From Hoeflea phototrophica DFL-43 (GTDB lineage Bacteria > Pseudomonadota > Alphaproteobacteria > Rhizobiales > Rhizobiaceae), in the NCBI RefSeq assembly GCF_000154705.2, contig NZ_CM002917.1:948461-1012460 (forward strand): a stretch of DNA of 64,000 nucleotides. The letters are read 5' to 3'. The stretch's first letter is position 1. Each line of letters opens with the position of its first letter. The translations under genes and the position numbers were made by a program. Shown here piece by piece: positions 51,041 to 59,628 of the stretch. Under the pieces are notes generated by a model. That model was given only the letters and a program-made list of their open reading frames with translations, did no database searches and was not told the DNA's origin.

Positions 51041-51739
51041 ATGTCAGGAACCCGTGACAGTGCCGAAACCTCGAAGACAGCGGGTCGTGGCTCCCTGCCG
51101 GGTCTTCTGATCGTTGGCGGCGGCAGTCACGGCAGGGTGGTTGCCGAGGCGGCCTTTCTGAGCGGTCGGTTTTCGCAGTTGCTGGTGATCGACCCCCATG
51201 CGGCCGCTGATTGGGCCTTTCCGCTTTGCTCCTGTGTGGCAAGCGAAGCCAATGCGGATGCGCGGCCCGCGGACTGGCAGTTCATTGCCGCGGTCGGCGA
51301 ACCCGTCCTGCGGCGGCGGCTCTTTGAAGAATTCGTGCAGAAGGGGTTTGTTCCCGCAAACGTCCTTCATCCCGCTGCCATTATAAGCCCTTCGGCGCTG
51401 ATTGGCAGAGGGGTTGCCGTGTGCGCCGGAGCGGTGGTAGCAACTCTCGCTAGGATCGGCGATGGCGTTATCGTCAATCACAATGCAGTGGTCGAGCATG
51501 ACAGCGAGGCGGCCGCCTTTGCGCATCTCGCACCGGGGTCTGTTCTTGCGGGCGGTGCCAGACTTGGAGAAAACTCTTTCCTCGGGTCGAATGCGAGCAT
51601 TCGCCATGGAAAGAGTGTCGGCACCGGTATCGTCATCGGAAATGGGGCTTCGGTGGCAACCGACATTTCTGAGCCGGGGATCTATGGCGGGACGCCCGCG
51701 AGACTGTTGAAAACTACCACACTGCCCAAGGAGGGCTGA
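51041..51739 (+). CDS. legH: NeuD/LegH-like sugar O/N-acetyltransferase
   Basis: 232 residues from the ATG at 51041, ten bases after the legG stop. A short N-terminal Rossmann-like region (GLLIVGGGSHGRVVAEAA) precedes left-handed beta-helix hexapeptides (PSALIGRGVAVCAGAVVA, GDGVIVNHNAVVEHD, GKSVGTGIVIGNGASVA). The catalytic His is probably the one in IVNHNAVVEHD. It would acetylate the 4-amino group installed by LegC. The start of legI follows the stop directly. Confidence 0.87.
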   Translation: MSGTRDSAETSKTAGRGSLPGLLIVGGGSHGRVVAEAAFLSGRFSQLLVIDPHAAADWAFPLCSCVASEANADARPADWQFIAAVGEPVLRRRLFEEFVQKGFVPANVLHPAAIISPSALIGRGVAVCAGAVVATLARIGDGVIVNHNAVVEHDSEAAAFAHLAPGSVLAGGARLGENSFLGSNASIRHGKSVGTGIVIGNGASVATDISEPGIYGGTPARLLKTTTLPKEG

Positions 51740-52768
51740 ATGAGCTCGAACAGATGCTTTGTCATCGCCGAAATCGGAGTCAACCACAACGGCGACATGG
51801 ACATCGCCCGGCGGCTCATAGATGTTGCTGCGGATGCTGGGGCGGATGCCGCCAAGTTTCAAACGTTCCGCGCCGACGATCTGATCGTTGAGGGAACACA
51901 GGCGGTTGCCTATCAGAAAAAGAATGATGCTGATCTGGACCAGTACAAGCTTCTCAAAGCTCTGGAACTCAGCTTCGAGGACCACGAAGAATTGGTGGCC
52001 CATTGCGCGGCTCGCGGGATCGAGTTCATGTCGACCGGGTTTGACAAGGGCTCCCTGCAACTGCTCCTCGATCTCGGGATCAAGCGGATCAAGATTGCTT
52101 CGGGTGAGATCACCAACACGCCGCTGGTTGAAGCCTCCTCGGAAGCATGCCTGCCGATAGTATTGTCAACCGGCATGGCCACCCTTGAGGAGGTTGCTGA
52201 ATGTGTGCGTACGATCAGGACCGTCTGGGACAGGCTCAATCATGATGGTGACCTGATCGTGCTGCATTGCACATCCGCCTACCCAACGCCGCTTGAAGAG
52301 GTGAATTTGGCTGCGATGGGGACGATGGCCAGCGAGCTCGGTGAAGCCGTCGGCTATTCGGATCACACCACCGGCATCTTGGTTGCGCCAATGGCGGTCG
52401 CGGCCGGTGCGCAGCTGATCGAGAAGCACATCACCCTTGATCGCACCATGCAAGGGCCCGATCATGCAGCTTCCCTGGAACCGGATGAACTCAAGGCCAT
52501 GGTCGACGACATCCGCCGCGCCGAGCTCATTCGGGGTGACGGCGTCAAGACACCGCGGCCGGTCGAGATGGAAGCCCGGTCGCTGGTCAGAAAAGGCCTG
52601 AAATTCTTGCGCGATCTGCCTCGAGGCCATGTTGTCACGATCGATGATCTGGTACCGCTAAGGCCGGAAACAGGATTGCCGCCGGCCCGCCTCAGAGGGC
52701 TGGTCGGCCAGTCGCTTGCGCGGGACGTTGTTGCCTTCTCGCCGGTGGAAGACGCGGATATAGATTGA
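51740..52768 (+). CDS. legI: N-acetylneuraminate/legionaminate synthase
   Basis: 342 residues; GGAGGG precedes the ATG. Canonical NeuB motifs are intact: FVIAEIGVNHNGDMDIARRL, DAAKFQTFRADDL, MSTGFDKGSLQLL, KIASGEITNTPLVEA, LSTGMATLEEV, HCTSAYPTPLEEVNL, GYSDHTTGI and IEKHITLDRTMQGPDHAASL. The C-terminal SAF domain is present (LRDLPRGHVVTIDDLVPL). It condenses PEP with the LegG product to make the nonulosonic acid. Legionaminate is inferred from the upstream genes rather than from the enzyme. Confidence 0.92.
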   Translation: MSSNRCFVIAEIGVNHNGDMDIARRLIDVAADAGADAAKFQTFRADDLIVEGTQAVAYQKKNDADLDQYKLLKALELSFEDHEELVAHCAARGIEFMSTGFDKGSLQLLLDLGIKRIKIASGEITNTPLVEASSEACLPIVLSTGMATLEEVAECVRTIRTVWDRLNHDGDLIVLHCTSAYPTPLEEVNLAAMGTMASELGEAVGYSDHTTGILVAPMAVAAGAQLIEKHITLDRTMQGPDHAASLEPDELKAMVDDIRRAELIRGDGVKTPRPVEMEARSLVRKGLKFLRDLPRGHVVTIDDLVPLRPETGLPPARLRGLVGQSLARDVVAFSPVEDADID

Positions 52769-52858
52769 ACCTGCGAAGCTGCGGGCTTTGGCCTTGCACT
52801 CGCGCGTGATTGCGGTTAACCACCGCCAAACGAGATCATACTTAAGGCAGGACTTTCC

Positions 52859-54187
52859 ATGGGCTTTGTCCATTCGGATCCACGCAAAGATAAAATCGAT
52901 TTGAACAGGTATGCGTCCAGTCAGGATGATCCAGAAACCTATTATGGCCTGCCTCAGAGTGTGGCCTTTTGCTCGAAGTGCGTGATCTCGAACCAGCGAC
53001 CCAACTCGACGATCGAGCACAAGCACACCAAGGACAGCAAGAAGCAGACCATCAATTTCGATGCCGAGGGTGTTTGCGATGCCTGCCGCATGGCCGAGCG
53101 CAAGCATGGGGACATCGACTGGGAAGAGCGCCGCCGCGAATTGCAGGTCCTGTGTGATAAGTACCGCTCGCGCAACGGCCATTACGACTGCCTGGTTCCC
53201 GGATCCGGCGGTAAGGACAGCTTCTACCAGTCATGGATGCTGAAATACGAATTCGGCATGAACCCGCTGACGGTAACCTGGGCGCCGCACGTCTACACGG
53301 AATGGGGCTGGCGCAACTTCCAGCGCTGGATTCATTCCGGGTTTGACAATTATCTTCTGACTCCGAATGGCCGCGTCAAGCGCCTGATCACACGCCTGGC
53401 AGTGGAAAACCTGTTCCATCCGTTCCAACCGTTCATCTTTGGACAGAAGTCCTATGCGCCCAAGATGGCGGCTCTCATGGACATCCCGCTGATCTTCTAC
53501 GGTGAGAACGAAGCCGAGTACGGCAATCCTATTGCAGACAATACCTCCGCCAAGCGGAATTTTTCCTACTTCTCGAATTCCGCCGACAGCGAGATCTTTC
53601 TGGGTGGAACTTCCATCCAGTCGTTGCTTGACGATTACAAGGTGCGCCCGGTCGATCTCGAAGTGTATCGACCGTCCAACCCGGAAGAGCTCAACAAGAA
53701 GGGCATCGAGGTGCACTACCTCGGCTACTATCTCAAGTGGCATCCTCAGGCGGCCTATTATTTTGCTGTCGAGAACGGCGGCTTCGAGGCCTCGCCCGAG
53801 CGCACGCCCGGAACCTATTCGAAGTACAATTCAATCGATGACCGCATCGACGACCTGCACTACTACACGACCTTCATCAAGTTCGGCATCGGACGCACCA
53901 CCTACGATGCTGCCCAGGAAATCCGCTCGAACGATATCGAGCGCGAAGAGGGTGTGGCCCTTGTGCGTCGCTACGATGGGGAATTCCCTGATCGTTTTGC
54001 CGACGAACTGATGGAATATCTCAGCCTGCCCGAGAAGGAGTTCCCGGAAGCGTCCAAGCAGTTCGAAGCGCCGGTCATGGACCGTGACTATTTCGATGCG
54101 CTGGCCAACCGCTTCCGCTCGCCGCATCTCTGGGCTTATGAAAACGGCGAGTGGAAACTTCGCCGTCGTGTCTTCGACGAGAACTGA
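52859..54187 (+). CDS. N-acetyl sugar amidotransferase (long WbpG/PseA family)
   Basis: 442 residues from the ATG at 52859 with AGGA upstream. Cysteine pairs CSKCVISN and CDACR and the ATP loop CLVPGSGGKDSFYQSW mark the family; NPLTVTWAPHVYTEWGWR follows. HisF and HisH genes lie directly downstream, forming a complete ammonia-channel amidotransferase. Its place after legG-legH-legI suggests that it converts the 5-acetamido group of the legionaminate-type sugar to acetamidino, as PtmG does in Campylobacter. Confidence 0.9.
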   Translation: MGFVHSDPRKDKIDLNRYASSQDDPETYYGLPQSVAFCSKCVISNQRPNSTIEHKHTKDSKKQTINFDAEGVCDACRMAERKHGDIDWEERRRELQVLCDKYRSRNGHYDCLVPGSGGKDSFYQSWMLKYEFGMNPLTVTWAPHVYTEWGWRNFQRWIHSGFDNYLLTPNGRVKRLITRLAVENLFHPFQPFIFGQKSYAPKMAALMDIPLIFYGENEAEYGNPIADNTSAKRNFSYFSNSADSEIFLGGTSIQSLLDDYKVRPVDLEVYRPSNPEELNKKGIEVHYLGYYLKWHPQAAYYFAVENGGFEASPERTPGTYSKYNSIDDRIDDLHYYTTFIKFGIGRTTYDAAQEIRSNDIEREEGVALVRRYDGEFPDRFADELMEYLSLPEKEFPEASKQFEAPVMDRDYFDALANRFRSPHLWAYENGEWKLRRRVFDEN

Positions 54188-54207
54188 TCGCGCAGTCAGG
54201 ATCTACC

Positions 54208-54984
54208 ATGAACATCCGTCTTATTGCCCGTCTTGACGTCAAGCTCCAGCACCTGATCAAGGGTGTTCAGATGGAAGGCTGGCGGAAAATGGGCAACCCT
54301 GCCGAGCGTGCAAAGCTGTACTACCAGCAGGGTGCCGACGAACTGCTGTACATGGATGTGGTCGCCAGTCTCTATGAGCGCAACAATCTCTCCGACATTG
54401 TTCGGGAGGTGGCTCAGGAGGCGTTTGTGCCGATCACCGTCGGTGGCGGGATCGGGGACCTCAAGTCCGTCAAGCAACTGCTTGACGTCGGTGCCGACAA
54501 GGTGGCGATCAACACCGCCGCAACCAAGCGGCCTGATATCCTGCGTGAGATCTCCGACACCTACGGGTCCCAGGCGACGGTACTCTCGATCGAAGCCAAG
54601 CGCTTGCCGCAAGGCGGGTGGGAGGCGATGACCGACAACGGCCGCAATCACACCGAGCGTGACGTGATTGCATGGGCCGTGGAAGGCGCGCGCCTCGGTG
54701 CGGGCGAAATTTTCATCACCTCCATTGATCGTGACGGCACCATGAAAGGCATGGATCTCGATCTGATCGCTGCCGTGACCCGCGAAGTTGATATTCCGGT
54801 CATCGCCTCGGGCGGTGCCGCAGGCAGTGCGCATGTTGCCCAGGCCGTGGGAGCGGGTGCGACTGCGGTTTCCCTCGCCAAGGCGTTGCACACCGATGCG
54901 GTAACCTTCGGGGCTCTGCGCGAGGATCTTGCCAAGGCGTCGATACCGGTGCGGGCGCACAAGTCGGAAATGGTGCAGGTATGA
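54208..54984 (+). CDS. hisF: HisF-like amidotransferase subunit, type retaining the catalytic Asp
   Basis: 258 residues from the ATG at 54208. The (beta-alpha)8 barrel starts IRLIARLDVKLQHLIKG, where the Asp matches the cyclase Asp of HisF, and continues VPITVGGGIGDLKSVKQL and ITSIDRDGTMKGMDLDL. It is not histidine biosynthesis because no other his genes are present and it is locked between a sugar amidotransferase and HisH. It channels ammonia to the upstream enzyme. Confidence 0.87.
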   Translation: MNIRLIARLDVKLQHLIKGVQMEGWRKMGNPAERAKLYYQQGADELLYMDVVASLYERNNLSDIVREVAQEAFVPITVGGGIGDLKSVKQLLDVGADKVAINTAATKRPDILREISDTYGSQATVLSIEAKRLPQGGWEAMTDNGRNHTERDVIAWAVEGARLGAGEIFITSIDRDGTMKGMDLDLIAAVTREVDIPVIASGGAAGSAHVAQAVGAGATAVSLAKALHTDAVTFGALREDLAKASIPVRAHKSEMVQV

Positions 54985-55631
54985 GCAAATCCATCGTTGT
55001 GGTCGATTATGGCATCGGCAATGTGTTTTCCGTTTGCAACGCCCTCAAGCAAGCCGGTTGTGAACCGAACCTGACCCGGAGCGCCTCCGATATTCTGTCG
55101 GCTGACAAGGTCATCCTGCCCGGTGTCGGCGCATTCGGAAGGGCAATTGCAGCGCTCCGCGACCTGGGTCTGGATGAAACGCTTCGCCGCTTTGTCGAAA
55201 CCGAACGTCCGTTCCTTGGAATCTGCATTGGCATGCAGCTGCTGATGGACCAGTCCACCGAGTTCGGCGAGAATACCGGATTGGGATTTATTCCCGGGAT
55301 TGTGGACCGCATACCCGGCACGGCGACGGATGGCTCAACGCTGCGTGTCCCGCATATCAGCTGGGGAGAGGTGCGCCCCGCCGAGCAGGTTTCCGAGGAT
55401 GGCTGGAACGCCACGCCGCTGGCCAATGGCGGTGAACACGATTCCTTCTACTTCGTGCATTCATTTCACTGCACTCCCTCTGACCCGGCACACCGCCTCG
55501 CGGTTGTCGACTACGGCGGCAACGCCATCACAGCGGCTGTCCGGCGTGACAACCTGATGGGTGTGCAGTTCCATCCCGAACGCAGCGGGCCGGCGGGTCT
55601 GGGCTTTCTGGAGCGCTTCATAAACCTCTGA
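54981..55631 (+). CDS. hisH: HisH-like glutaminase subunit, copy 1
   Basis: 216 residues overlapping the HisF-like stop by ATGA. The class I glutaminase triad is visible: Cys in PFLGICIGMQLLMDQS, and His and Glu in VQFHPERSGPAGLGFLERF. The start IVVVDYGIGNVFSVCNAL is typical. It releases ammonia from glutamine for the HisF/amidotransferase pair upstream. Confidence 0.92.
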   Translation: MSKSIVVVDYGIGNVFSVCNALKQAGCEPNLTRSASDILSADKVILPGVGAFGRAIAALRDLGLDETLRRFVETERPFLGICIGMQLLMDQSTEFGENTGLGFIPGIVDRIPGTATDGSTLRVPHISWGEVRPAEQVSEDGWNATPLANGGEHDSFYFVHSFHCTPSDPAHRLAVVDYGGNAITAAVRRDNLMGVQFHPERSGPAGLGFLERFINL

Positions 55632-55727
55632 GCCCTTCATCCATTGCGCGCCTGTGGCAACCGTCTCCGTCACAGCGGAATGTGATAAAGCTCTGAACTT
55701 GGACCAAAACAGGCTGGATGGCGCACA

Positions 55728-56783
55728 ATGCTTAACTTCGCCCTCGTGGGTTGCGGCCGGATCGCAAAACGACATTCCGAACTTCTCGGTCACAATCAGA
55801 TCGATGGCGCACGTCTTGTTGCCGTTTGTGACATCGTGGAAGCCAAGGCTGCGGCAATTGGCCGGCAGTTCGATGTTCCCGCGTTCACCGATATGCACGA
55901 AATGATGTCGGGCAGCGAGATCGACGTTGTTGTTGTTCTCACCGAGAGCGGCAATCACGCCAGGCATGTCATCGAACTTGCGAAGTATGGCAAGGCGATC
56001 GTCGTAGAAAAGCCGATGGCACTGACGCTCGAAGATGCCGATGCGATGATCTCGGCCTGCGAGGCCTCGGGCTCGCGCCTTTTCGTGGTCAAGCAGAACC
56101 GTTTCAACGTTCCGGTTGTCAAACTGCGCGAGGCTCTTGACGAAGGCCGTTTCGGCAACCTGATCATGGGAACGATACGGGTTCGCTGGTGCCGCGATCA
56201 GTCCTACTATGATCAGGATGCCTGGCGGGGAACCTGGGCCATGGACGGTGGCGTCTTGACCAACCAGGCGAGCCATCACGTTGATCTTCTCGAATGGATG
56301 ATGGGGGAGGTCGAGAGCGTCTTCGCCAAGAGCATCACGGCGCTGGTCGACATCGAGGCCGAAGATACGGCCGTTGTCCTGCTGAAGTTCAAGAATGGCG
56401 CGCTTGGGCTGATCGAGGCGACCACCGCCGCGCGCCCGAAAGATCTGGAAGGTTCGATTTCGCTGCTTGGTGCCACCGGCACCGTCGAGGTTGGCGGCTT
56501 TGCCGTCAACAAGCTCAAGACATGGAACTTTGCCGATGGCCGTCAGGAAGAAGACGGCTTCATGGAGAAGTACTCGGTGAACCCGCCGAACGTCTACGGT
56601 TTCGGCCACCAGATGTATTACGAGCACGTCGTCGATTGCCTTGCCAACGGCGCGTCCCAGACCGTCGATGGACGCGAAGGACGCAAGAGCATCCAGCTCA
56701 TCAACGCGATCTATGAATCCGTTGAAACCGGCAAGGAGATCTTTCTGCCGGTCAAGCCGGTTCATTCCAGGCTTGGGCGGTAG
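55728..56783 (+). CDS. wbpB: UDP-sugar 3-dehydrogenase, WbpB/WlbA-like Gfo/Idh protein
   Basis: 351 residues. The cofactor loop is FALVGCGRIAKRHSELLG, followed by AIVVEKPMALTLEDADAM, KQNRFNVPVVKLREAL and GGVLTNQASHHVDLLEWMMG. The last block is the WbpB/WlbA substrate site. It would oxidise the 3-hydroxyl of UDP-N-acetylglucosaminuronate. wbpD- and wbpE-like genes follow, which is the standard trio for diaminouronic sugars. No UDP-GlcNAc 6-dehydrogenase (WbpA) is seen in the window. Confidence 0.87.
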   Translation: MLNFALVGCGRIAKRHSELLGHNQIDGARLVAVCDIVEAKAAAIGRQFDVPAFTDMHEMMSGSEIDVVVVLTESGNHARHVIELAKYGKAIVVEKPMALTLEDADAMISACEASGSRLFVVKQNRFNVPVVKLREALDEGRFGNLIMGTIRVRWCRDQSYYDQDAWRGTWAMDGGVLTNQASHHVDLLEWMMGEVESVFAKSITALVDIEAEDTAVVLLKFKNGALGLIEATTAARPKDLEGSISLLGATGTVEVGGFAVNKLKTWNFADGRQEEDGFMEKYSVNPPNVYGFGHQMYYEHVVDCLANGASQTVDGREGRKSIQLINAIYESVETGKEIFLPVKPVHSRLGR

Positions 56784-56787
56784 GGTC

Positions 56788-57258
56788 TTGGCGGCCCCCG
56801 TCATCCGAAGCAGCGGCATAGCCGCCGACGTGACTTTCGGCGAGGGCGTGACCGTCATTGCGCCGGTCAACCTGTATGGCTGCTCCATCGGCGATGATGT
56901 TTTCATTGGCCCGTTCGTCGAGATACAGCGCGATGTCAGCATCGGCCCGCGAACACGGATACAGTCCCACAGCTTCATCTGTGAATTCGTCGACATCGGA
57001 GCGGACAGCGTCATTGCCCACGGGGTCGTCTTTATCAACGACCTGTTTGAAGGGGGTGGCCCCGCCCGCGGTGACAAGACAAAATGGCGCAGCACCGTGA
57101 TCGGCAACAACGTCTCCATCGGCAGCAATGCCACCATACTTCCCGTTCGCATTTGTGATGGTGCTGTGATAGGGGCTGGAAGCGTTGTCACACGCGACAT
57201 TACAGAGCCGGGGATCTATGCCGGAAATCCCTGCCGCAAACTCAGAAACCTGCCATGA
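56788..57258 (+). CDS. wbpD: Hexapeptide N-acetyltransferase, WbpD/WlbB-like
   Basis: 156 residues from a TTG at 56788, just after the wbpB stop; the frame stays open far upstream but that stretch is an out-of-frame copy of wbpB. The left-handed beta-helix shows VNLYGCSIGDDVFIGPFVE, IQRDVSIGPRTRIQSHSF and SIGSNATILPVRICDGAV. The catalytic His is in TRIQSHSFI or SVIAHGVVFIN. It acetylates the 3-amino group made by WbpE. The stop overlaps wbpE by ATGA. Confidence 0.85.
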   Translation: MAAPVIRSSGIAADVTFGEGVTVIAPVNLYGCSIGDDVFIGPFVEIQRDVSIGPRTRIQSHSFICEFVDIGADSVIAHGVVFINDLFEGGGPARGDKTKWRSTVIGNNVSIGSNATILPVRICDGAVIGAGSVVTRDITEPGIYAGNPCRKLRNLP

Positions 57259-58352
57259 TCAAGTTCCTCGACCTCAAGTCGCAGTATCAATCCATTCAGC
57301 CTGAAATCGATGCGGCCATTGCCGCCGTCATCGCCGATACGGCCTTTGTGAGCGGTCCCTACGCGAAGAAGTTCGAGGAAGAATTCGCCTCGTGGCTTGG
57401 AGCGGACTGGTGCATCGGGGTTGGCAACGGAACCGATGCGATCGAGATTGCGCTTGAAGCGCTTGATCTCCCGCCGGGTTCCGAGGTGATCGTGCCGGGC
57501 AACAGTTTCATAGCCAGTTCCGAGGCGGTGACCCGCACCGGTCTGAAAGTGGTTTTTGCCGACGTGGATCCGGGGCATTACACCCTCACGGCGGACACCG
57601 TGCGGGCAAAGCTGACGTCCCGGACATCGGCCATCATGGCGGTGCATCTGTACGGCCACCCCTGTGATATGGCCGAGCTCAAGGCGCTGGCCGACGAACA
57701 TGATCTGAAGATCATCGAGGATTGCGCCCAGGCCCATGGTGCGACCAGCCATGGCAAGACAGTCGGTACGATCGGCGATATCGCAACCTTCAGCTTCTAC
57801 CCGGGCAAGAATCTCGGTGCCTATGGTGATGCCGGAGCGATTGTCACCAACGATGCGGACCTTGCCGAAAAGGCCCGCAAAATCGCCAACCATGGCCGCA
57901 TTGCTAAATATGATCATGACTTTGAGGGACGAAACTCCCGGCTGGACGGGATCCAGGCTGCGGTGCTGTCAGCCAAGCTGCCGCACCTGAATGACTGGAC
58001 GCAGCGCCGCATTGCCATTGCGGAACTCTACATGACGGAACTGGCCGGCATCGAGGGGATAGCGCTTCCACGCCGCGCCAATTGGGCCAGGCAGGTCTAT
58101 CATCTGTTTGTCATTCGCACCGATCGTCGCGACGAACTCAAGCGCTGGTTGGCGGATCAGGGGATCGAAACGGGCATTCATTACCCTGTCGCACTGACCC
58201 AGTTGCGCGCCTATGACTATCTGAACCAGGGTGGCGAAGACCTGTTTGTCAACAAGGCAGCCGGCACTCTTCTCAGCCTGCCTATCGGCGAGCACATGAG
58301 CCAGGCCGACGTTGTAACCGTCAGCAAGGCCCTGAAATCCTTCTTTAGCTGA
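57255..58352 (+). CDS. wbpE: DegT-family 3-aminotransferase, WbpE/WlbC-like
   Basis: 365 residues. The start MIKFLDLKSQYQSIQPEI is the WbpE/WlbC signature. PLP motifs are GVGNGTDAIEIALEALDL, IIEDCAQAHGA and the lysine in FSFYPGKNLGAYGDAGAIV. It aminates the 3-keto sugar from WbpB. It overlaps wbpD by four bases and is followed by Wzx after one base. Its start and catalytic stretch differ from LegC (25583), so the two act on separate sugars. Confidence 0.9.
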   Translation: MIKFLDLKSQYQSIQPEIDAAIAAVIADTAFVSGPYAKKFEEEFASWLGADWCIGVGNGTDAIEIALEALDLPPGSEVIVPGNSFIASSEAVTRTGLKVVFADVDPGHYTLTADTVRAKLTSRTSAIMAVHLYGHPCDMAELKALADEHDLKIIEDCAQAHGATSHGKTVGTIGDIATFSFYPGKNLGAYGDAGAIVTNDADLAEKARKIANHGRIAKYDHDFEGRNSRLDGIQAAVLSAKLPHLNDWTQRRIAIAELYMTELAGIEGIALPRRANWARQVYHLFVIRTDRRDELKRWLADQGIETGIHYPVALTQLRAYDYLNQGGEDLFVNKAAGTLLSLPIGEHMSQADVVTVSKALKSFFS

Positions 58353-58353
58353 T

Positions 58354-59628
58354 ATGCTGAATGCAAGGATCCTGCGATCGGTTTTCCTGTTTACGGCCAC
58401 CAATGCGCTCGCAGCGGCGATGCCGCTGCTTCTCCTGCCTGTTCTGACCAGGGTCCTGACGCCGGCCGATTATGGCATTGTTGCCATGTTCTCGATCGTC
58501 ATTACCGCGTTCGGATCCTTGACCGGGCTTTCCGTCCACGGTGCCGTCGGCATGCGGTATTTCGACCGGGCCGAGTACGACTTCCCCCGCTATGTCGGAA
58601 ACAGCTTCATCATTCTTGCCGTGACCAGCGTGACCCTGCTTGCCCTGGTGGCGGTGTTCCATGAACCGCTTGAACAATTGACCAAGCTGCCGCGCAAATG
58701 GCTGATGATTGCCGTGGGTGTATCGGCCGTGCAGTTCGTGCTTCTCATCCGTCTCGCCATTTTCCAGTCTGCCAAGAACGCGGGCTATTTTGCCGTCTTC
58801 CGGGTCGGGCAGGCCGTGGTGGACGCAACGGTCTCGATGGTGCTCGTGCTGGCGTTTGCGCTGGCCTGGGAAGGCCGGCTGATCGGAATGTCCGCTGGCA
58901 TCCTGCTCCTGGGCTTTGCCGCTGCCGTTTCGCTGATGGCCGGGGGCTACTTCAAGCTGGTCCCGAGCAGGTCCTACATTCTCAATGCGCTGAAGTTTGG
59001 ACTGCCACTCATCCCGCATGTTTTGGGGGGAATGTTGCTTGCAACGGTCGACCGCGTATTGATTGCCAACCTTCTGGGGGTGGCCGAAACCGGGATTTAC
59101 ATGGTCGCGGTGCAGATTGGTCTCGGCATCTATCTGCTGGCAGATGCGTGCAACAGGGCCATTTCACCGTGGCAGCTCGAGGCGCTCAAACGAAATGACC
59201 GCAGTGTCGACGTTCGTATTGTCCGGTACGGCTTGCTGTATTTCCTCGGTCTCTTCGGGGTTGCCCTTGCCGTCGGAGCGGCTGCCCCCTGGGTTCTCCC
59301 CGTGCTGGTCGGTCCCGCATTTGCCGAATCGGCTTCCCTGATTTGGCTGATTGCGCTTGGACAGGCGTTCGGCGGGATGTATTTCTTTGTCTCCAACATT
59401 ATTTTCTACAGGAACAAGACGCTTTCTCTTTCCGCCATCACCATTTCCTGTGGACTCATCAACGCGGGTTTGTCATTTGTGCTGCTACAAGTAGTCGGCC
59501 TGGTGGGAGCGGCTCAGGCCTATCTGGTTGCACAGATTTTCCTGTTCATTTCCGCGTTTATCCTCTCCCAGCGCCTCAGGCCGCTGCCCTGGAGAGCAGT
59601 TCTTGAAGTGCATAAACGCGAGTCATAG
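58354..59628 (+). CDS. wzx: Wzx-type O-antigen/capsule flippase
   Basis: 424 residues with about 12 hydrophobic helices and few conserved residues, the polysaccharide-flippase (MATE-like) pattern: PLLLLPVLTRVLTPADYG in the first helices and FGLPLIPHVLGGMLLATVDR in the middle. It moves undecaprenyl-linked repeat units across the inner membrane. It begins one base after wbpE and abuts the transferase gene. Confidence 0.88.
   Translation: MLNARILRSVFLFTATNALAAAMPLLLLPVLTRVLTPADYGIVAMFSIVITAFGSLTGLSVHGAVGMRYFDRAEYDFPRYVGNSFIILAVTSVTLLALVAVFHEPLEQLTKLPRKWLMIAVGVSAVQFVLLIRLAIFQSAKNAGYFAVFRVGQAVVDATVSMVLVLAFALAWEGRLIGMSAGILLLGFAAAVSLMAGGYFKLVPSRSYILNALKFGLPLIPHVLGGMLLATVDRVLIANLLGVAETGIYMVAVQIGLGIYLLADACNRAISPWQLEALKRNDRSVDVRIVRYGLLYFLGLFGVALAVGAAAPWVLPVLVGPAFAESASLIWLIALGQAFGGMYFFVSNIIFYRNKTLSLSAITISCGLINAGLSFVLLQVVGLVGAAQAYLVAQIFLFISAFILSQRLRPLPWRAVLEVHKRES

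Noticed and set aside
54208..55631. HisF and HisH as histidine biosynthesis genes
   Set aside because: No other his genes are near, and they are locked between a sugar amidotransferase and sugar-nucleotide genes. The second HisF-like copy even lacks the cyclase Asp.
55461..57200. A 579-codon open frame on the reverse strand
   Set aside because: It lies antisense to hisH, wbpB and wbpD, whose protein motifs are unmistakable. It has no family match and is a GC-rich shadow.
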